Shown here: one piece after another, positions 8,112 through 15,768 of the stretch | Layout of the letters: the number at the start of each line of letters is the position of its first letter | Position numbering within the stretch: the first letter of the stretch is position 1 | NCBI RefSeq assembly: GCF_900176465.1 | Contig: NZ_FWXR01000001.1 | Coordinates: 1 to 64,000, forward strand | Reading direction: 5' to 3' | From: Fulvimarina manganoxydans | GTDB taxonomy: Bacteria > Pseudomonadota > Alphaproteobacteria > Rhizobiales > Rhizobiaceae | Length of the DNA: 64,000 bases | Position numbers and translations under genes: made by a program | The notes under the pieces: model-generated | The model's database searches: none | Told to the model about the DNA's origin: nothing | The model's input: only the letters and a program-made list of their open reading frames with translations

Positions 8112-9065
8112 ATGACTAAGCTCCATATCCTTTCCGATCTGCACGACGACATCTGTGCTCCGGCCCTCCAGGTGCCCTTCGAGATCGAGGACGCCGGCGC
8201 GGACGTGATCGTCGTCGCCGGCGACATCGACGGCCGTCTTTCGACGCGCGGACGTCTCCTCCTGGAGGGCATTCGCCGGCGGCTGCCGAACACGCCCATC
8301 GTCGCCGTCGCCGGGAATCACGATTTCTGGCGCGGCTCTATCGACCGCGAGATCGAACGGACCCGCGAACGCCTGCACGACGACGGGATCCACATTCTCG
8401 ACGGCGACACGGTCGTTCTCGCCGGCGTCAGGTTCGTCGGCGCGACGCTCTGGACGGACTACTGCGTTGCCGGCGACGATTTCGTCGCGAAGCGGCAGGC
8501 GGCCGCCGTCATGAACGACTTCCGCTACATCCGGACGGGCTCCGGCGCTGATCGCGGCCGCCTGCGCCCGGACCGGCTCCAGTCGCTGCACGCCCGCCAT
8601 CGGAGGTACATCGAAGGTGTACTGGCCCAGCCCTTCTACGGCCCGACGGTCGTCGTCACGCACCACGCGCCGCTTGCGACGAGCCTGCAGCACGCCAAGG
8701 TCACGGAGCCCGAAGACGGGGCGTATGCGTCCGATCTCGGCGAGACGATCGCGCGCTACAAGCCGGACGTCTGGGTGCATGGGCATGTCCACGTCGCCCG
8801 CGATTATGACGTCGGCGAAACGAGGATCGTCGCGAATCCGAGGGGCTACACCTGGCGAGCGGGTGCGAGGTTCGGCGGCGGGCTGCAGTCTGAAGACACG
8901 GGTTTCGACCCGCGGAAGACGATCGATCTTCCGACCCCGGCGCCGCGCGAGGACCGAGCCGAGAAGCCCGAGGATCCGATGGCGGCGTTCAAGGCACTCG
9001 GAGACGACATCTCCTCCCGGCGATCGTCGCCGTCTTCGAGCGCGTCGCCGGGCTTCAGGCGCTGA
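8112..9065 (+). CDS. Calcineurin-like metallophosphoesterase
   Basis: A 317-residue protein with the full metallophosphoesterase motif set: SDLHDD near residue 8, VVAGDID, AVAGNHDFW, VVTHHAP and WVHGHVHV. These supply the two-metal centre that hydrolyses phosphoesters; the substrate cannot be told. The last 50 residues are low complexity and rich in Arg/Ser/Pro. Phages often carry such enzymes for nucleic-acid or cyclic-nucleotide processing. It is the last gene of the plus-strand left operon. Confidence 0.85.
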   Translation: MTKLHILSDLHDDICAPALQVPFEIEDAGADVIVVAGDIDGRLSTRGRLLLEGIRRRLPNTPIVAVAGNHDFWRGSIDREIERTRERLHDDGIHILDGDTVVLAGVRFVGATLWTDYCVAGDDFVAKRQAAAVMNDFRYIRTGSGADRGRLRPDRLQSLHARHRRYIEGVLAQPFYGPTVVVTHHAPLATSLQHAKVTEPEDGAYASDLGETIARYKPDVWVHGHVHVARDYDVGETRIVANPRGYTWRAGARFGGGLQSEDTGFDPRKTIDLPTPAPREDRAEKPEDPMAAFKALGDDISSRRSSPSSSASPGFRR

Positions 9066-9127
9066 CGCTTACGCGCACCCTGGCGACGGTTTCGGCCGCC
9101 GCCCGGGGCCTTACGCGCACTTTAGCT

Positions 9128-9397
9128 TCAGCCGTGCCCTCCAGCAGCACCCGGCCGGCCGTACTCGCACTGAACGATCGCGCGAATCCGGACGACGAGA
9201 TGCTCCGCGATCTCGCGCCTCGCGGCGTCGTAATCCTGTGGGCTGATCTTCGGACGGCCGGCAGAAATCCTTTGCAGGAGGTCAGGCGGGAGTTCGAGGA
9301 TCGCCATCTGGATGATCGTCCGCATGTGCGTCGAGGTGTTGTCGGCCTTCTCGTCGAGGCGGCCGAGAGGACGGCGTGGGCGGGCGCGGCGTGACAT
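9128..9397 (-). CDS. Hypothetical small phage protein
   Basis: An 89-residue protein, basic at the N-terminus (MSRRARPRRPLGRLDEKAD) and otherwise helical, with MAILELPPDLLQRISAGRPK in the middle. The start at 9397 is supported by CGGAGGC about 8 bp upstream, but that Shine-Dalgarno lies inside a hairpin stem (9403-9429). It is the last gene of a three-gene minus-strand operon beginning at 10243. Confidence 0.55.
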   Translation of the reverse strand: MSRRARPRRPLGRLDEKADNTSTHMRTIIQMAILELPPDLLQRISAGRPKISPQDYDAARREIAEHLVVRIRAIVQCEYGRPGAAGGHG

Positions 9398-9402
9398 GAA
9401 GA

Positions 9403-9429
9403 AGCCTCCGATTCGGTGAACCGGAGGCT
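9403..9429 (-). promoter_or_regulatory. Hairpin covering the ribosome-binding site of the 9397 gene
   Basis: AGCCTCCG at 9403-9410 pairs with CGGAGGCT at 9422-9429 around an 11-base loop. On the minus-strand transcript the 3' arm holds the GGAGG that serves the ATG at 9397. The fold could end transcription of the upstream gene or limit translation of the downstream one. Confidence 0.45.
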
Positions 9430-9450
9430 AAACAATGTTCTTGTTTTGAT

Positions 9451-9636
9451 CTAGCGGGTGGCAGCGCGGATGAGGGCGTCGCCGGCGGGCGTGAGGAAGT
9501 GCCGGCAGGAGCGAGGGTCGTATTTCGTCAATCCGCGGGCTTCGAGTTCGATCATGACCCGTGTCCGCTGCGCCGGCATAATGAAGTCGCCTAGGAAGCG
9601 TCTGAGCATGATGGCGTCTGCCTGTTCGTCGGTCAT
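9451..9636 (-). CDS. Hypothetical small phage protein
   Basis: A 61-residue product from the ATG at 9636, chosen because GAGGTG lies directly upstream and this avoids overlap with the gene before it. The sequence includes MTDEQADAIMLRRFLGDFI and ends with FLTPAGDALIRAATR. The pattern ARGLTKYDPRSCRHFLTPAG suggests a small winged-helix-like fold, but no family is recognised. Confidence 0.55.
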   Translation of the reverse strand: MTDEQADAIMLRRFLGDFIMPAQRTRVMIELEARGLTKYDPRSCRHFLTPAGDALIRAATR

Positions 9637-9667
9637 CGTCACCTCGAATCTTGAGCCATTCACGTTT

Positions 9668-10243
9668 TCAGCCGCAGATCTCAGAGTATCGGCCAACGTA
9701 GCGCCAGCCGGCATTCAGTTCGTTCTCGCGTTCGGCGAAGTCGACGATGTAGACGTCGCCCTGCTCATCCCAGTCCTTCACCGCCGTGTAGCCGGCACGA
9801 CGTGCGGTCTGGGCGCGGATGCGCTGGAGTGCCCACGACGCCTTGCCGTCCTCGTCGACGAAGGCCTCCTCGTCGCCGCGAAGGATGTCGGTCGGATCGA
9901 ACTCGCGCCGGACGAAGGCCCTGTCGTCGCCCTCGCACTCCATCTCGCGGCGGTCCTCGGCGGCTTCCCATGCCTGCGAGAAAATCTTCCGTATGTCGCG
10001 TTCGGCCTGCTCGTCGAGGTCGAGGCCGCGAGCGGCGATGTAGTCCCACTCGACGTCGAGGACGTGAATATGATCGCCGTCGATCGAGGTGACGTAAGCG
10101 CCTTCGCAGATAGCCTCCGCATCGTCGAGATCGGCTTCGACGCCAGTGAAGAAAAGGCAGCAATCGAAGGCCGCGTGAGCGTGGGCTTTCGTGACCTTGA
10201 GATCGGCGACCGGGGAGCAGTGGACGAGGTGGAGGGCGGTCAT
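9668..10243 (-). CDS. Hypothetical acidic phage protein
   Basis: A 191-residue, strongly acidic protein (many Asp/Glu runs such as DDAEAICEGAYV and RGDEEAFVDEDGKASW). It is the first gene leftward from a divergent control region carrying paired operators, so it is probably repressed by the ribbon-helix-helix protein encoded on the other side. Its cytoplasmic role is unknown. Confidence 0.65.
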   Translation of the reverse strand: MTALHLVHCSPVADLKVTKAHAHAAFDCCLFFTGVEADLDDAEAICEGAYVTSIDGDHIHVLDVEWDYIAARGLDLDEQAERDIRKIFSQAWEAAEDRREMECEGDDRAFVRREFDPTDILRGDEEAFVDEDGKASWALQRIRAQTARRAGYTAVKDWDEQGDVYIVDFAERENELNAGWRYVGRYSEICG

Positions 10244-10283
10244 CTTGGGCGGTTTCCGTATTCGCGTCTTGATGTCCCCTTAT

Positions 10284-10326
10284 ATAAACGGTATCGTTTA
10301 TCCGGTCAATAAGCGATATCGTTTAT
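10284..10326. promoter_or_regulatory. Paired operators of the ribbon-helix-helix control region
   Basis: ATAAACGGTATCGTTTAT (10284-10301) and ATAAGCGATATCGTTTAT (10309-10326) are 18-bp near-palindromes, differing at two positions, with centres 25 bp apart. They fill the gap between divergent genes at 10243 and 10341, and the second ends 14 bp before the regulator start. This layout fits autoregulation. Confidence 0.7.
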
Positions 10327-10340
10327 TTGAGGAGAATCGT

Positions 10341-10496
10341 ATGGGAAGACCGGCACTGGACGTCTCGCCGACGGTCGTGCGGCTGACGACCGATCAGCGG
10401 GCGCGGATCGAGGCTCTCGTCGGAAAGCGGGGGCTGGCGGGGTTCATTCGTGCGGCGGTAGAGGCCGAACTCGAGCGCCGCGAGACCGGGAAATGA
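10341..10496 (+). CDS. Ribbon-helix-helix transcriptional regulator
   Basis: A 51-residue protein with a strong GAGGAG ribosome-binding site. SPTVVRLTTDQRARIEALVG forms a beta strand and helix, followed by GLAGFIRAAVEAELERRE; this is the Arc/CopG-type fold, which binds DNA as a dimer. Two matching palindromic operators lie immediately upstream, so it probably represses itself and the divergent operon starting at 10243. Confidence 0.75.
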   Translation: MGRPALDVSPTVVRLTTDQRARIEALVGKRGLAGFIRAAVEAELERRETGK

Positions 10497-10497
10497 A

Positions 10498-10519
10498 AAG
10501 GCTCCCCGGAGGGAGCCTT
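10498..10519. terminator. Terminator-like hairpin between convergent genes
   Basis: AAGGCTCCC and GGGAGCCTT form a perfect 9-bp stem with the 4-base loop CGGA. It begins two bases after the stop of the regulator gene and faces the antirepressor gene, which ends at 10616 from the other side. No U-run follows, so it may work poorly or on both strands. Confidence 0.5.
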
Positions 10520-10615
10520 CCGACCGCCTGTCCGGCGGCGACCGCTTGTGCAGCGGCTAACCTGTTCGATATGGGGCGGCGCGGGCGAGGTCGCAAGCGC
10601 CGCCGGTCTGGATCG

Positions 10616-11392
10616 TTAACCCGCCAGCCTCGCGTGGCCGAACAGGTCGGGCCAGCGTTCGATCACCTTCGCGAAATACTGCATCCCGGACGGCGTCACG
10701 AACGTCTGAAAGCGGGCCTTGTCGTCGACCATCGTGCACTTCACGTCGAAGATGCCCATCTTCTTATAGTGCGCCCGCGGGACCAGTGAGCCACCCTGGT
10801 AGAACAGGAAGTCGCGCTTCAGGTACTGGATGAACTTGTTCGGGCTCTGGTCGAGGATGCGAGCGGCGTTCTGCAGACCGTACAGGCCGTCGGCGCCAGC
10901 GAAGTCGTCGTAGAACTCGGTCTTCGGCGCGGCGACCTCGATCGCCTTCGCCTGCTGAGACACGGTCGCTTCGAGCGCGATGACTTTTTCGGTGTAGCCG
11001 AGAAGCAGGTTCCGGAGCGCGGTCGGATCGGAAAGGTCGGTCGGTCGACAGCGAAGTTCCTCCTCCATGCGGTTGAACGCCTCGATGTAGCCCATCTTCC
11101 ACCGTAGGGCCTTCTGCCCCGTGAACCCCATGACGAGCAGCGAGAAACCGTCGCGGTTCATGTCGAAGTAGCGGTGGCGCTGGGCACCCGTATTCTCGTT
11201 CGCGTAGCACCCCTGCACAAAATGGTGCAGGGCCAGAGAGGGCTCGCTCGCGATCAGCGCGTCGATCGCGCGGAGGACGGTGCGATGCTCGCGATCGAAA
11301 ACCTCGGCAACGACGCGCGAGTCCGCGAAAACTGCTCCGTCCCGGATGAAAACGACGGGCTCTTGCGATATGGTGAGGGCATCCTTGGTCAT
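10616..11392 (-). CDS. Rha/KilAC-type phage antirepressor
   Basis: A 258-residue protein. The N-terminal half matches the phage Rha family (VFADSRVVAEVFDREHRTVL and RHRYFDMNRDGFSLLVMGFTGQ-type region, then KALRWKMGYIEAFNRMEEEL). The C-terminal half matches the KilA-C/ANT antirepressor domain (LYGLQNAARILDQSPNKFI, then LYQGGSLVPRA-like, VTPSGMQYFAKV). Such proteins interfere with prophage repressors or host functions at induction. The start at 11392 has GGAG 6 bases upstream. Confidence 0.85.
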   Translation of the reverse strand: MTKDALTISQEPVVFIRDGAVFADSRVVAEVFDREHRTVLRAIDALIASEPSLALHHFVQGCYANENTGAQRHRYFDMNRDGFSLLVMGFTGQKALRWKMGYIEAFNRMEEELRCRPTDLSDPTALRNLLLGYTEKVIALEATVSQQAKAIEVAAPKTEFYDDFAGADGLYGLQNAARILDQSPNKFIQYLKRDFLFYQGGSLVPRAHYKKMGIFDVKCTMVDDKARFQTFVTPSGMQYFAKVIERWPDLFGHARLAG

Positions 11393-11598
11393 GGCTTACT
11401 CCATGGTTCGAGGTCAGGCCCGGATCCGGTGTTGACGCACCGCCCGGGCCGTTTCGTTTGCCTCTTCAGGATGCCCGATTCCCCGCACGAATCAAGCGCA
11501 ACTCCCTGCAAAATATAGGGTTTCGCCGCCCGCTAGTTGCGTGCATGAAAAGCGAACGCTAACGCGATAGCGTTCCGTTGATGTGCTCAGTGAGCTAA

Positions 11599-12738
11599 TC
11601 AGGCGGCCAATGCGATGGCGGACGATCCGGTGATCTCAGTCCGATCGCGACCGTTCTCCTTCGCCAGATAGACGGCTTCGTCCGCAGATGCGAAGAGCGC
11701 GTCGAAAGAGACGGATGACCCTGCGGCCGTGGCGACGCCGATGCTCACGGTGACCTGGCACGCCTTCCCGCCGATGTCGAAGGACGTCTGCCCGATCGTC
11801 CGGCGGATGCGCTCCGCGGCGGCGACCGCTTCCGGAGCATCCGTCTCCGGCAGCGCGACGAGGATCTCTTCGCCGCCGAAGCGGGCTACCAGATCGACGG
11901 AACGAACCGAGCGGGCGACGATGTCCGCGACGCCTTGCAGAACCGCGTCTCCGGCCGAATGTCCGTGGCGATCGTTGACGACCTTGAAGTGATCGATATC
12001 GAGGAGAAGGACCGACACCGGCGTGCGCGCGACTCGCGCCGTCGCGATCATTTCGGTGATCGTCGAGCGCATCTTCCGGCGGTTGACCAGACCCGTCAGC
12101 GGATCGGTGCTGGCCTGTCGCTCGAGGTGTGACGCCCGAGCGACTCTGTAATGCTCTTTCGCCAGGAATGTCCCGAAGATCACGACTCCGAGCGTGTCTA
12201 TCGCCGCCATCGGCCCGATCGTGCGCATGAATACCGCCACGGCGTCAGGGTTCGGGACGGTAAGGATGAAAAGGAGCGGCACGTTGCTCGCGAGGCCGAG
12301 AAGCGCCAGCCGCCGCATGGAATAAGCCCTGCCGTTCCGAAAGACCAGCCAGGCGAACAGGACGCCGACGAGCGCCGTCGCCCAGATGTTGGCGATGCCG
12401 GGCCACATGCCCGCGCCGCCGGCGATGGCGCGGACGATCGAGGTCATGACCGAAGAGACGATCGCCGCCATCGTTCCGCCGAACGGTGCCGCGAGGACGA
12501 GCATGACGGCTCTAGGGTCGACCCGCAGCCCGGGCGCGAGTTCGACGGCGTTCGCTATGGAAAGAGAGGCGCCCGCACCAAATACCGCCCCGATCGCGAA
12601 GCTGCGGACGAGGGGCGTCGGCACGCGCCTGAGAAGCGTCCCGTACGACATCGTCAGGAGCGCGAATATTCCGATCGCGTTCACGACGCCGAGAAGAAAA
12701 CTGGGAAGCACGTAACCCTCCATCTTATCGGAAGCCAC
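11599..12738 (-). CDS. Membrane diguanylate cyclase (GGDEF domain)
   Basis: The N-terminal 190 residues hold about five to six hydrophobic segments, resembling LytS-type five-transmembrane sensor regions. The C-terminal domain has the GGDEF signature: STDPLTGLVNRR, LLLDIDHFKVVNDRHGH, the active site RFGGEE, and SIGVATA. An inhibitory-site RxxD (RSVD) precedes GGEE by five residues. It should make cyclic di-GMP from GTP at the inner membrane. The start shown is GTG; an ATG at 12723 is also possible. A signalling enzyme like this is not a normal siphovirus gene and it stands alone between the antirepressor and lysis blocks. Confidence 0.85.
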   Translation of the reverse strand: MASDKMEGYVLPSFLLGVVNAIGIFALLTMSYGTLLRRVPTPLVRSFAIGAVFGAGASLSIANAVELAPGLRVDPRAVMLVLAAPFGGTMAAIVSSVMTSIVRAIAGGAGMWPGIANIWATALVGVLFAWLVFRNGRAYSMRRLALLGLASNVPLLFILTVPNPDAVAVFMRTIGPMAAIDTLGVVIFGTFLAKEHYRVARASHLERQASTDPLTGLVNRRKMRSTITEMIATARVARTPVSVLLLDIDHFKVVNDRHGHSAGDAVLQGVADIVARSVRSVDLVARFGGEEILVALPETDAPEAVAAAERIRRTIGQTSFDIGGKACQVTVSIGVATAAGSSVSFDALFASADEAVYLAKENGRDRTEITGSSAIALAA

Positions 12739-12821
12739 GATACGTCCGGGACTGTTACGAAATCCTCCTCGTCCACTGAATTCGTATTGTAGATCGGCGA
12801 CTTGATGATCCCGAGATCCGC

Positions 12822-13166
12822 TCAGCGGAGGTCATAGACCCCGCACATGTGCAGATCGCCGCCGCCCTGACGCAACCTCGGCGGCCGCCGTCGCTTCTCC
12901 GCGACTGTCGTCGTCACGACGGTCCGGCCGTCGCAGACGAGGCGATAGCCGTCCACGGTGACCGCGCTCGCGCCCCTCCGGATCCACCTGTGCAGCCTCG
13001 GCGGACAGACGAGGTCGCGGGCTTCCCGGACGGAGATCTCCAACGCGGCGCAGACCGCGAGAAGGCGGGCGCGGTCGTCGGCGGCGCCGGGGCAGAGGGC
13101 CGAGAAATCGACGTGGTGCACGCGCTCGAAGAAACGGACCGCGGCGTGATCGGTGACGGGGCTCAT
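12822..13166 (-). CDS. Hypothetical phage protein
   Basis: A 114-residue product beginning MSPVTDHAAVRFFERVHHVD, a pattern seen in small phage proteins with an N-terminal helical HAxxRFxER segment. A basic central helix and a glycine-rich C-terminus follow. The start overlaps the upstream stop by 4 bp (ATGA). It is the last gene of the minus-strand block that begins at 17943. Function unknown. Confidence 0.6.
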   Translation of the reverse strand: MSPVTDHAAVRFFERVHHVDFSALCPGAADDRARLLAVCAALEISVREARDLVCPPRLHRWIRRGASAVTVDGYRLVCDGRTVVTTTVAEKRRRPPRLRQGGGDLHMCGVYDLR

Positions 13167-13717
13167 CGCAGGTCTCCGAGCGGGATGCCGAGGCCTCGAT
13201 CGGTCGCGACGGCGCCCGGCGGTGGCAGCGGCAGCGGACCGAACGAGGCCACGACTTTCCGCCCCCAGACCCGGTTCCCCGCGTCGTCCAGCGTCCAGAG
13301 TTGGCAGGGCACGCGGACCGTCCAGGACCCGTCGCCGTCGGCGAGCTTGCTCGGGACAAGAGCGTAGTAGCCACGGATCGGGATCGTGTCGCCGGCCGCG
13401 CCCATGGTCTTGCCGGCTTGCGTCCCGTCCGGCCGGAAGAACGGCGAAGGCGGAGGAACGCCGACGTCGTCCGGATCCGAGAAGTCGACCCAGACCGGGC
13501 CCCGGCCGCTTTCGAGGTCGCAGGACAGAAGCTTAAGGACGTCGACGTCGACCACGACGCGATCGTGGCCGCTCTCGTCGACGAGGCGGCTGACCGTGTA
13601 GCCGGCCGGATCGGCATAGACCTGCGCCGGCGTCTGCGCGACGACGATGCCGGCGATCAGCGCGCCGGCGGCGACCAGGTAGGAGACGGGCGAGATGTGC
13701 TTAGCCTTCGCGCGCAT
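13163..13717 (-). CDS. Hypothetical membrane-anchored exported protein
   Basis: A 184-residue protein with an N-terminal signal anchor (SYLVAAGALIAGIVVAQTP, residues about 12-30). A mostly beta domain follows, presumably periplasmic. The ATG at 13717 overlaps the upstream TGA by one base. Its place at the end of the lysis block suggests envelope action, but no family is recognised. Confidence 0.6.
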   Translation of the reverse strand: MRAKAKHISPVSYLVAAGALIAGIVVAQTPAQVYADPAGYTVSRLVDESGHDRVVVDVDVLKLLSCDLESGRGPVWVDFSDPDDVGVPPPSPFFRPDGTQAGKTMGAAGDTIPIRGYYALVPSKLADGDGSWTVRVPCQLWTLDDAGNRVWGRKVVASFGPLPLPPPGAVATDRGLGIPLGDLR

Positions 13718-14106
13718 CAGCCTTCCCCCCGCATCGCATCGACGAGGACGCGCAGGTGGATCAGTTGCCGCTCGAGTTCCCGCTGGCTCTGGCGGAGTTC
13801 GGAGACGTCCTGCCCGGCACGCTGCGCCTCGACGATGCGCGTCTTCATGTCGTCCGACAGACGCTCGGCCGTCGCACGAACTGCCTCGATCTGAGGCACG
13901 ATCTCCTCGACGATCTTCAGCCGCTGATCGATCGTGTCGATCTGCGCAGACGACTGGCTCCCGGTGTCCCAGGCGTCGGAAATGTTGCTGACGAAGCCCC
14001 CGGTCGACGCGACGAGCGCGGCGATCGCCGTCAGAACGGCCGCGACCGTGCCCCACGCGAATGCGCGAGGCGCCGGCGGCGGCTGGTTGTTAGGATCCCC
14101 GCTCAC
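13717..14106 (-). CDS. Membrane protein with coiled coil, possible holin or lysis accessory
   Basis: A 129-residue product. A proline-rich start is followed by one hydrophobic segment (AFAWGTVAAVLTAIAALVAS, about residues 15-38) and then a long heptad-like coiled coil (residues 55-125). This resembles membrane-anchored coiled-coil proteins often found beside phage lysins. It lies just downstream of the terminator at 14178, so it may have its own promoter. Confidence 0.55.
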   Translation of the reverse strand: MSGDPNNQPPPAPRAFAWGTVAAVLTAIAALVASTGGFVSNISDAWDTGSQSSAQIDTIDQRLKIVEEIVPQIEAVRATAERLSDDMKTRIVEAQRAGQDVSELRQSQRELERQLIHLRVLVDAMRGEG

Positions 14107-14177
14107 TCTTCATATCCCCTCGTCGGGAACCGGACCGCGCCCCCGCGCATTGATCCGACACCCCTCCAGAATTCTCG

Positions 14178-14205
14178 AAGCCCGGCTTTCCCCTCAGCCG
14201 GGCTT
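14178..14205 (-). terminator. Rho-independent-like terminator inside the lysis block
   Basis: AAGCCCGGCT and AGCCGGGCTT form a perfect 10-bp stem with an 8-base loop. It lies 7 bp after the stop of the gene ending at 14213 and before the next minus-strand start at 14106, so it would split the lysis block into two units. Confidence 0.7.
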
Positions 14206-14212
14206 CCTCGTT

Positions 14213-14602
14213 TCAGGCCTCGCGCTGCCAGCGCTGCCAGATGTTCATCGACGGTCGGACAAGCGTCGGCTTCTCGACGACCCCCGCCCGCCGGAGCTTC
14301 TCGTCCCGGAGATCATCTTCCGCGTTCCGCAGGTCGCGCTTCGCCCGATCGACGGCGCCGAGATATCCGGCGTCGCGGCCGCCATTGCGTTCGAGCCGCC
14401 GGCGGACCTGGCGGGAAGCGCCGGCCGGAGCGACTGCTCCGCGCGAGCGGATCTCGTTGAGCGTGGCCTTGGACGTCGCGGCGGCGGCCTCGAGATCGGC
14501 GATCGCGCGAATGGCGCGCCATTCGGGAGCGCCAGCCTCGTCCGTGAAGAGGCCGAACTCCATTCGTGGAAGCGGGCGATTGCTCCAAGACGCATCAACC
14601 AT
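14213..14602 (-). CDS. Hypothetical phage protein
   Basis: A 129-residue basic helical protein starting MVDASWSNRPLPRMEFGLF and ending PSMNIWQRWQREA. The ATG overlaps the upstream TGA by one base. The middle contains long charged helices (LEAAAATSKATLNEIRSRG, AKRDLRNAEDDLRDEKLRR). It may be a virion or lysis accessory protein. No family recognised. Confidence 0.6.
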   Translation of the reverse strand: MVDASWSNRPLPRMEFGLFTDEAGAPEWRAIRAIADLEAAAATSKATLNEIRSRGAVAPAGASRQVRRRLERNGGRDAGYLGAVDRAKRDLRNAEDDLRDEKLRRAGVVEKPTLVRPSMNIWQRWQREA

Positions 14603-14964
14603 CACACGGCCTCCTGGAGCCCGGCTAGGCGACGAGCCTCGGCGTGGAGATCGTCCGCGGTCCGGGCCATCCTCGCCGCGTCCTTGCCGTCTCCGCCGAT
14701 ATCGCGCGACAGCCGATATGCGGCTGCCGCGGTCTCGAGCATCTCGCGGATGCGGGTATGGAGATCGATCGGGTCCTCGGTGGCTTCGGGTTCCGCCTGC
14801 TCGCGCTTCACGACCTCTTCGATCCCGCGCACGGTGAAGCGATCGTCGAATTCGAACTCGATGGACGAGACCGGCCGCGGCGGCAGCACGTAGCCCTCGG
14901 CGTCCGTGAACCCGACGAGCGGATGCTGCCCGTCGCGGTGTTCGACCGTGAATATCGTCTTCAT
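14602..14964 (-). CDS. Hypothetical phage protein
   Basis: A 120-residue product. I choose the ATG at 14964, preceded by GGAGAG, giving MKTIFTVEHRDGQHPLVGF; longer upstream starts run through the lipoprotein gene. The first half is beta-rich (FEFDDRFTVRGIEE), the second helical. It is translated immediately after the spanin-like lipoprotein, whose stop lies 3 bp upstream. Confidence 0.6.
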   Translation of the reverse strand: MKTIFTVEHRDGQHPLVGFTDAEGYVLPPRPVSSIEFEFDDRFTVRGIEEVVKREQAEPEATEDPIDLHTRIREMLETAAAAYRLSRDIGGDGKDAARMARTADDLHAEARRLAGLQEAV

Positions 14965-14966
14965 GC

Positions 14967-15242
14967 TCACTCTCCTTCTGTCTGACGGCCGTCGCGCTCG
15001 ACGATCGACCGGATTGCTGAAACCTTGCGCCGACAGTCCTCCCCGGCGGCATCCATCTCCACGACCCACCGCGCGACGTCGCTCTGCCTCGCGAGATCGC
15101 CCGCGGCCGGCCGGTCGCGGCACGCGAGAAGCTGAGGCGGGATCCGATCGGCGAGAGACGGCGGCGGCACCAGAACGGTCCGCGTCGTCGTGCAGCCGGA
15201 GATCGCGAGCGCGGTCGCGAGGGCGGCTAGGGCGCGGATCAT
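14967..15242 (-). CDS. Rz1-like outer-membrane spanin lipoprotein (o-spanin)
   Basis: A 91-residue protein with a lipoprotein signal: MIRALAALATALAISGC, where the cysteine follows a lipobox, so the mature protein would be lipid-anchored in the outer membrane. A proline-containing linker (LVPPPSLADRIPPQLLACRD) resembles Rz1 proteins. It would pair with the inner-membrane partner encoded at 15765-16322 to fuse membranes at lysis. Two genes separate the pair, which is less usual than the nested Rz/Rz1 layout. The start overlaps the upstream stop (ATGA). Confidence 0.7.
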   Translation of the reverse strand: MIRALAALATALAISGCTTTRTVLVPPPSLADRIPPQLLACRDRPAAGDLARQSDVARWVVEMDAAGEDCRRKVSAIRSIVERDGRQTEGE

Positions 15243-15616
15243 GCTGCTTCCCACGCGTATCGCGCCGTCACCTCCGTCGAGATGAAGCAGTCGTCGGACG
15301 CCTGGTCGTAGACTGCCCGACGGACGACGACATCGCCCCCGGTATCCACCGCGACGAGAGTGCCCGGGGGGCTCTCGAACCAGTCTTCGCAATCCTCGGC
15401 TCTCGCGTTCCGACGGCATGCATAGTCGTCGGCGATCTCGCTTACGTCCTCGCCGAACGCGACGAGTTCGGGCTCGCTCTCGGTCGACAGGTCGGTGAAG
15501 AGCGCGTAGCCCATGATCCCCTCGAACTTCTTCATCGCGTTCCTTTCGATGTCGGCCGCCACGGCGGCATTGCGTGCGCGGAAAGCGAACGATACGGGCG
15601 TCTTCGCGTCGTTCAT
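15239..15616 (-). CDS. Hypothetical phage protein
   Basis: A 125-residue protein from the ATG at 15616, which overlaps the previous stop by 4 bp. It starts MNDAKTPVSFAFRARNAAV and contains acidic stretches (DLSTESEPELVAFGEDVSE) and a Cys pair in YACRRNARAEDCED. No signal peptide is visible. Function unknown; it lies between the two spanin-like genes. Confidence 0.6.
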   Translation of the reverse strand: MNDAKTPVSFAFRARNAAVAADIERNAMKKFEGIMGYALFTDLSTESEPELVAFGEDVSEIADDYACRRNARAEDCEDWFESPPGTLVAVDTGGDVVVRRAVYDQASDDCFISTEVTARYAWEAA

Positions 15617-15768
15617 CCAAGAAACCATCCCAATATCAATGAGATAGCCGCCGTTATCGCGTAGCCTCCGATGGCGAGACAGGCGCCGCCGGCGCATAGA
15701 CGGAGCCAGACGCGGCTCCACTCCGCGAGGTCGGAATCGGGGCGGCAGGTACAGCAGCGGCGGGTCAT
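15613..15768 (-). CDS. Small single-span membrane protein, holin candidate
   Basis: A 51-residue protein: MTRRCCTCRPDSD, then a hydrophobic C-terminal half (LCAGGACLAIGGYAITAAIS) ending GWFLG. One or two membrane passes are possible. Start and stop both overlap neighbours by 4 bp. Its position between spanin-like genes makes a holin or antiholin role plausible, but this is context only. The CC-C cluster at the N-terminus is odd for such a protein. Confidence 0.55.
   Translation of the reverse strand: MTRRCCTCRPDSDLAEWSRVWLRLCAGGACLAIGGYAITAAISLILGWFLG

Noticed and set aside
10493-10789. Plus-strand reading frame after the ribbon-helix-helix gene
   Set aside because: It runs through a terminator hairpin and antisense to the well-supported Rha/KilAC gene.
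13163-14056. Long minus-strand frame covering two genes
   Set aside because: Its N-terminal part is an Arg/Asp-rich shadow of the coiled-coil gene at 13717-14106; the real start is the ATG at 13717.
14213-15052. 279-residue minus-strand frame
   Set aside because: Only the last 129 residues from the ATG at 14602 look like protein; the upstream part is antiparallel-shadow composition over the gene at 14602-14964.
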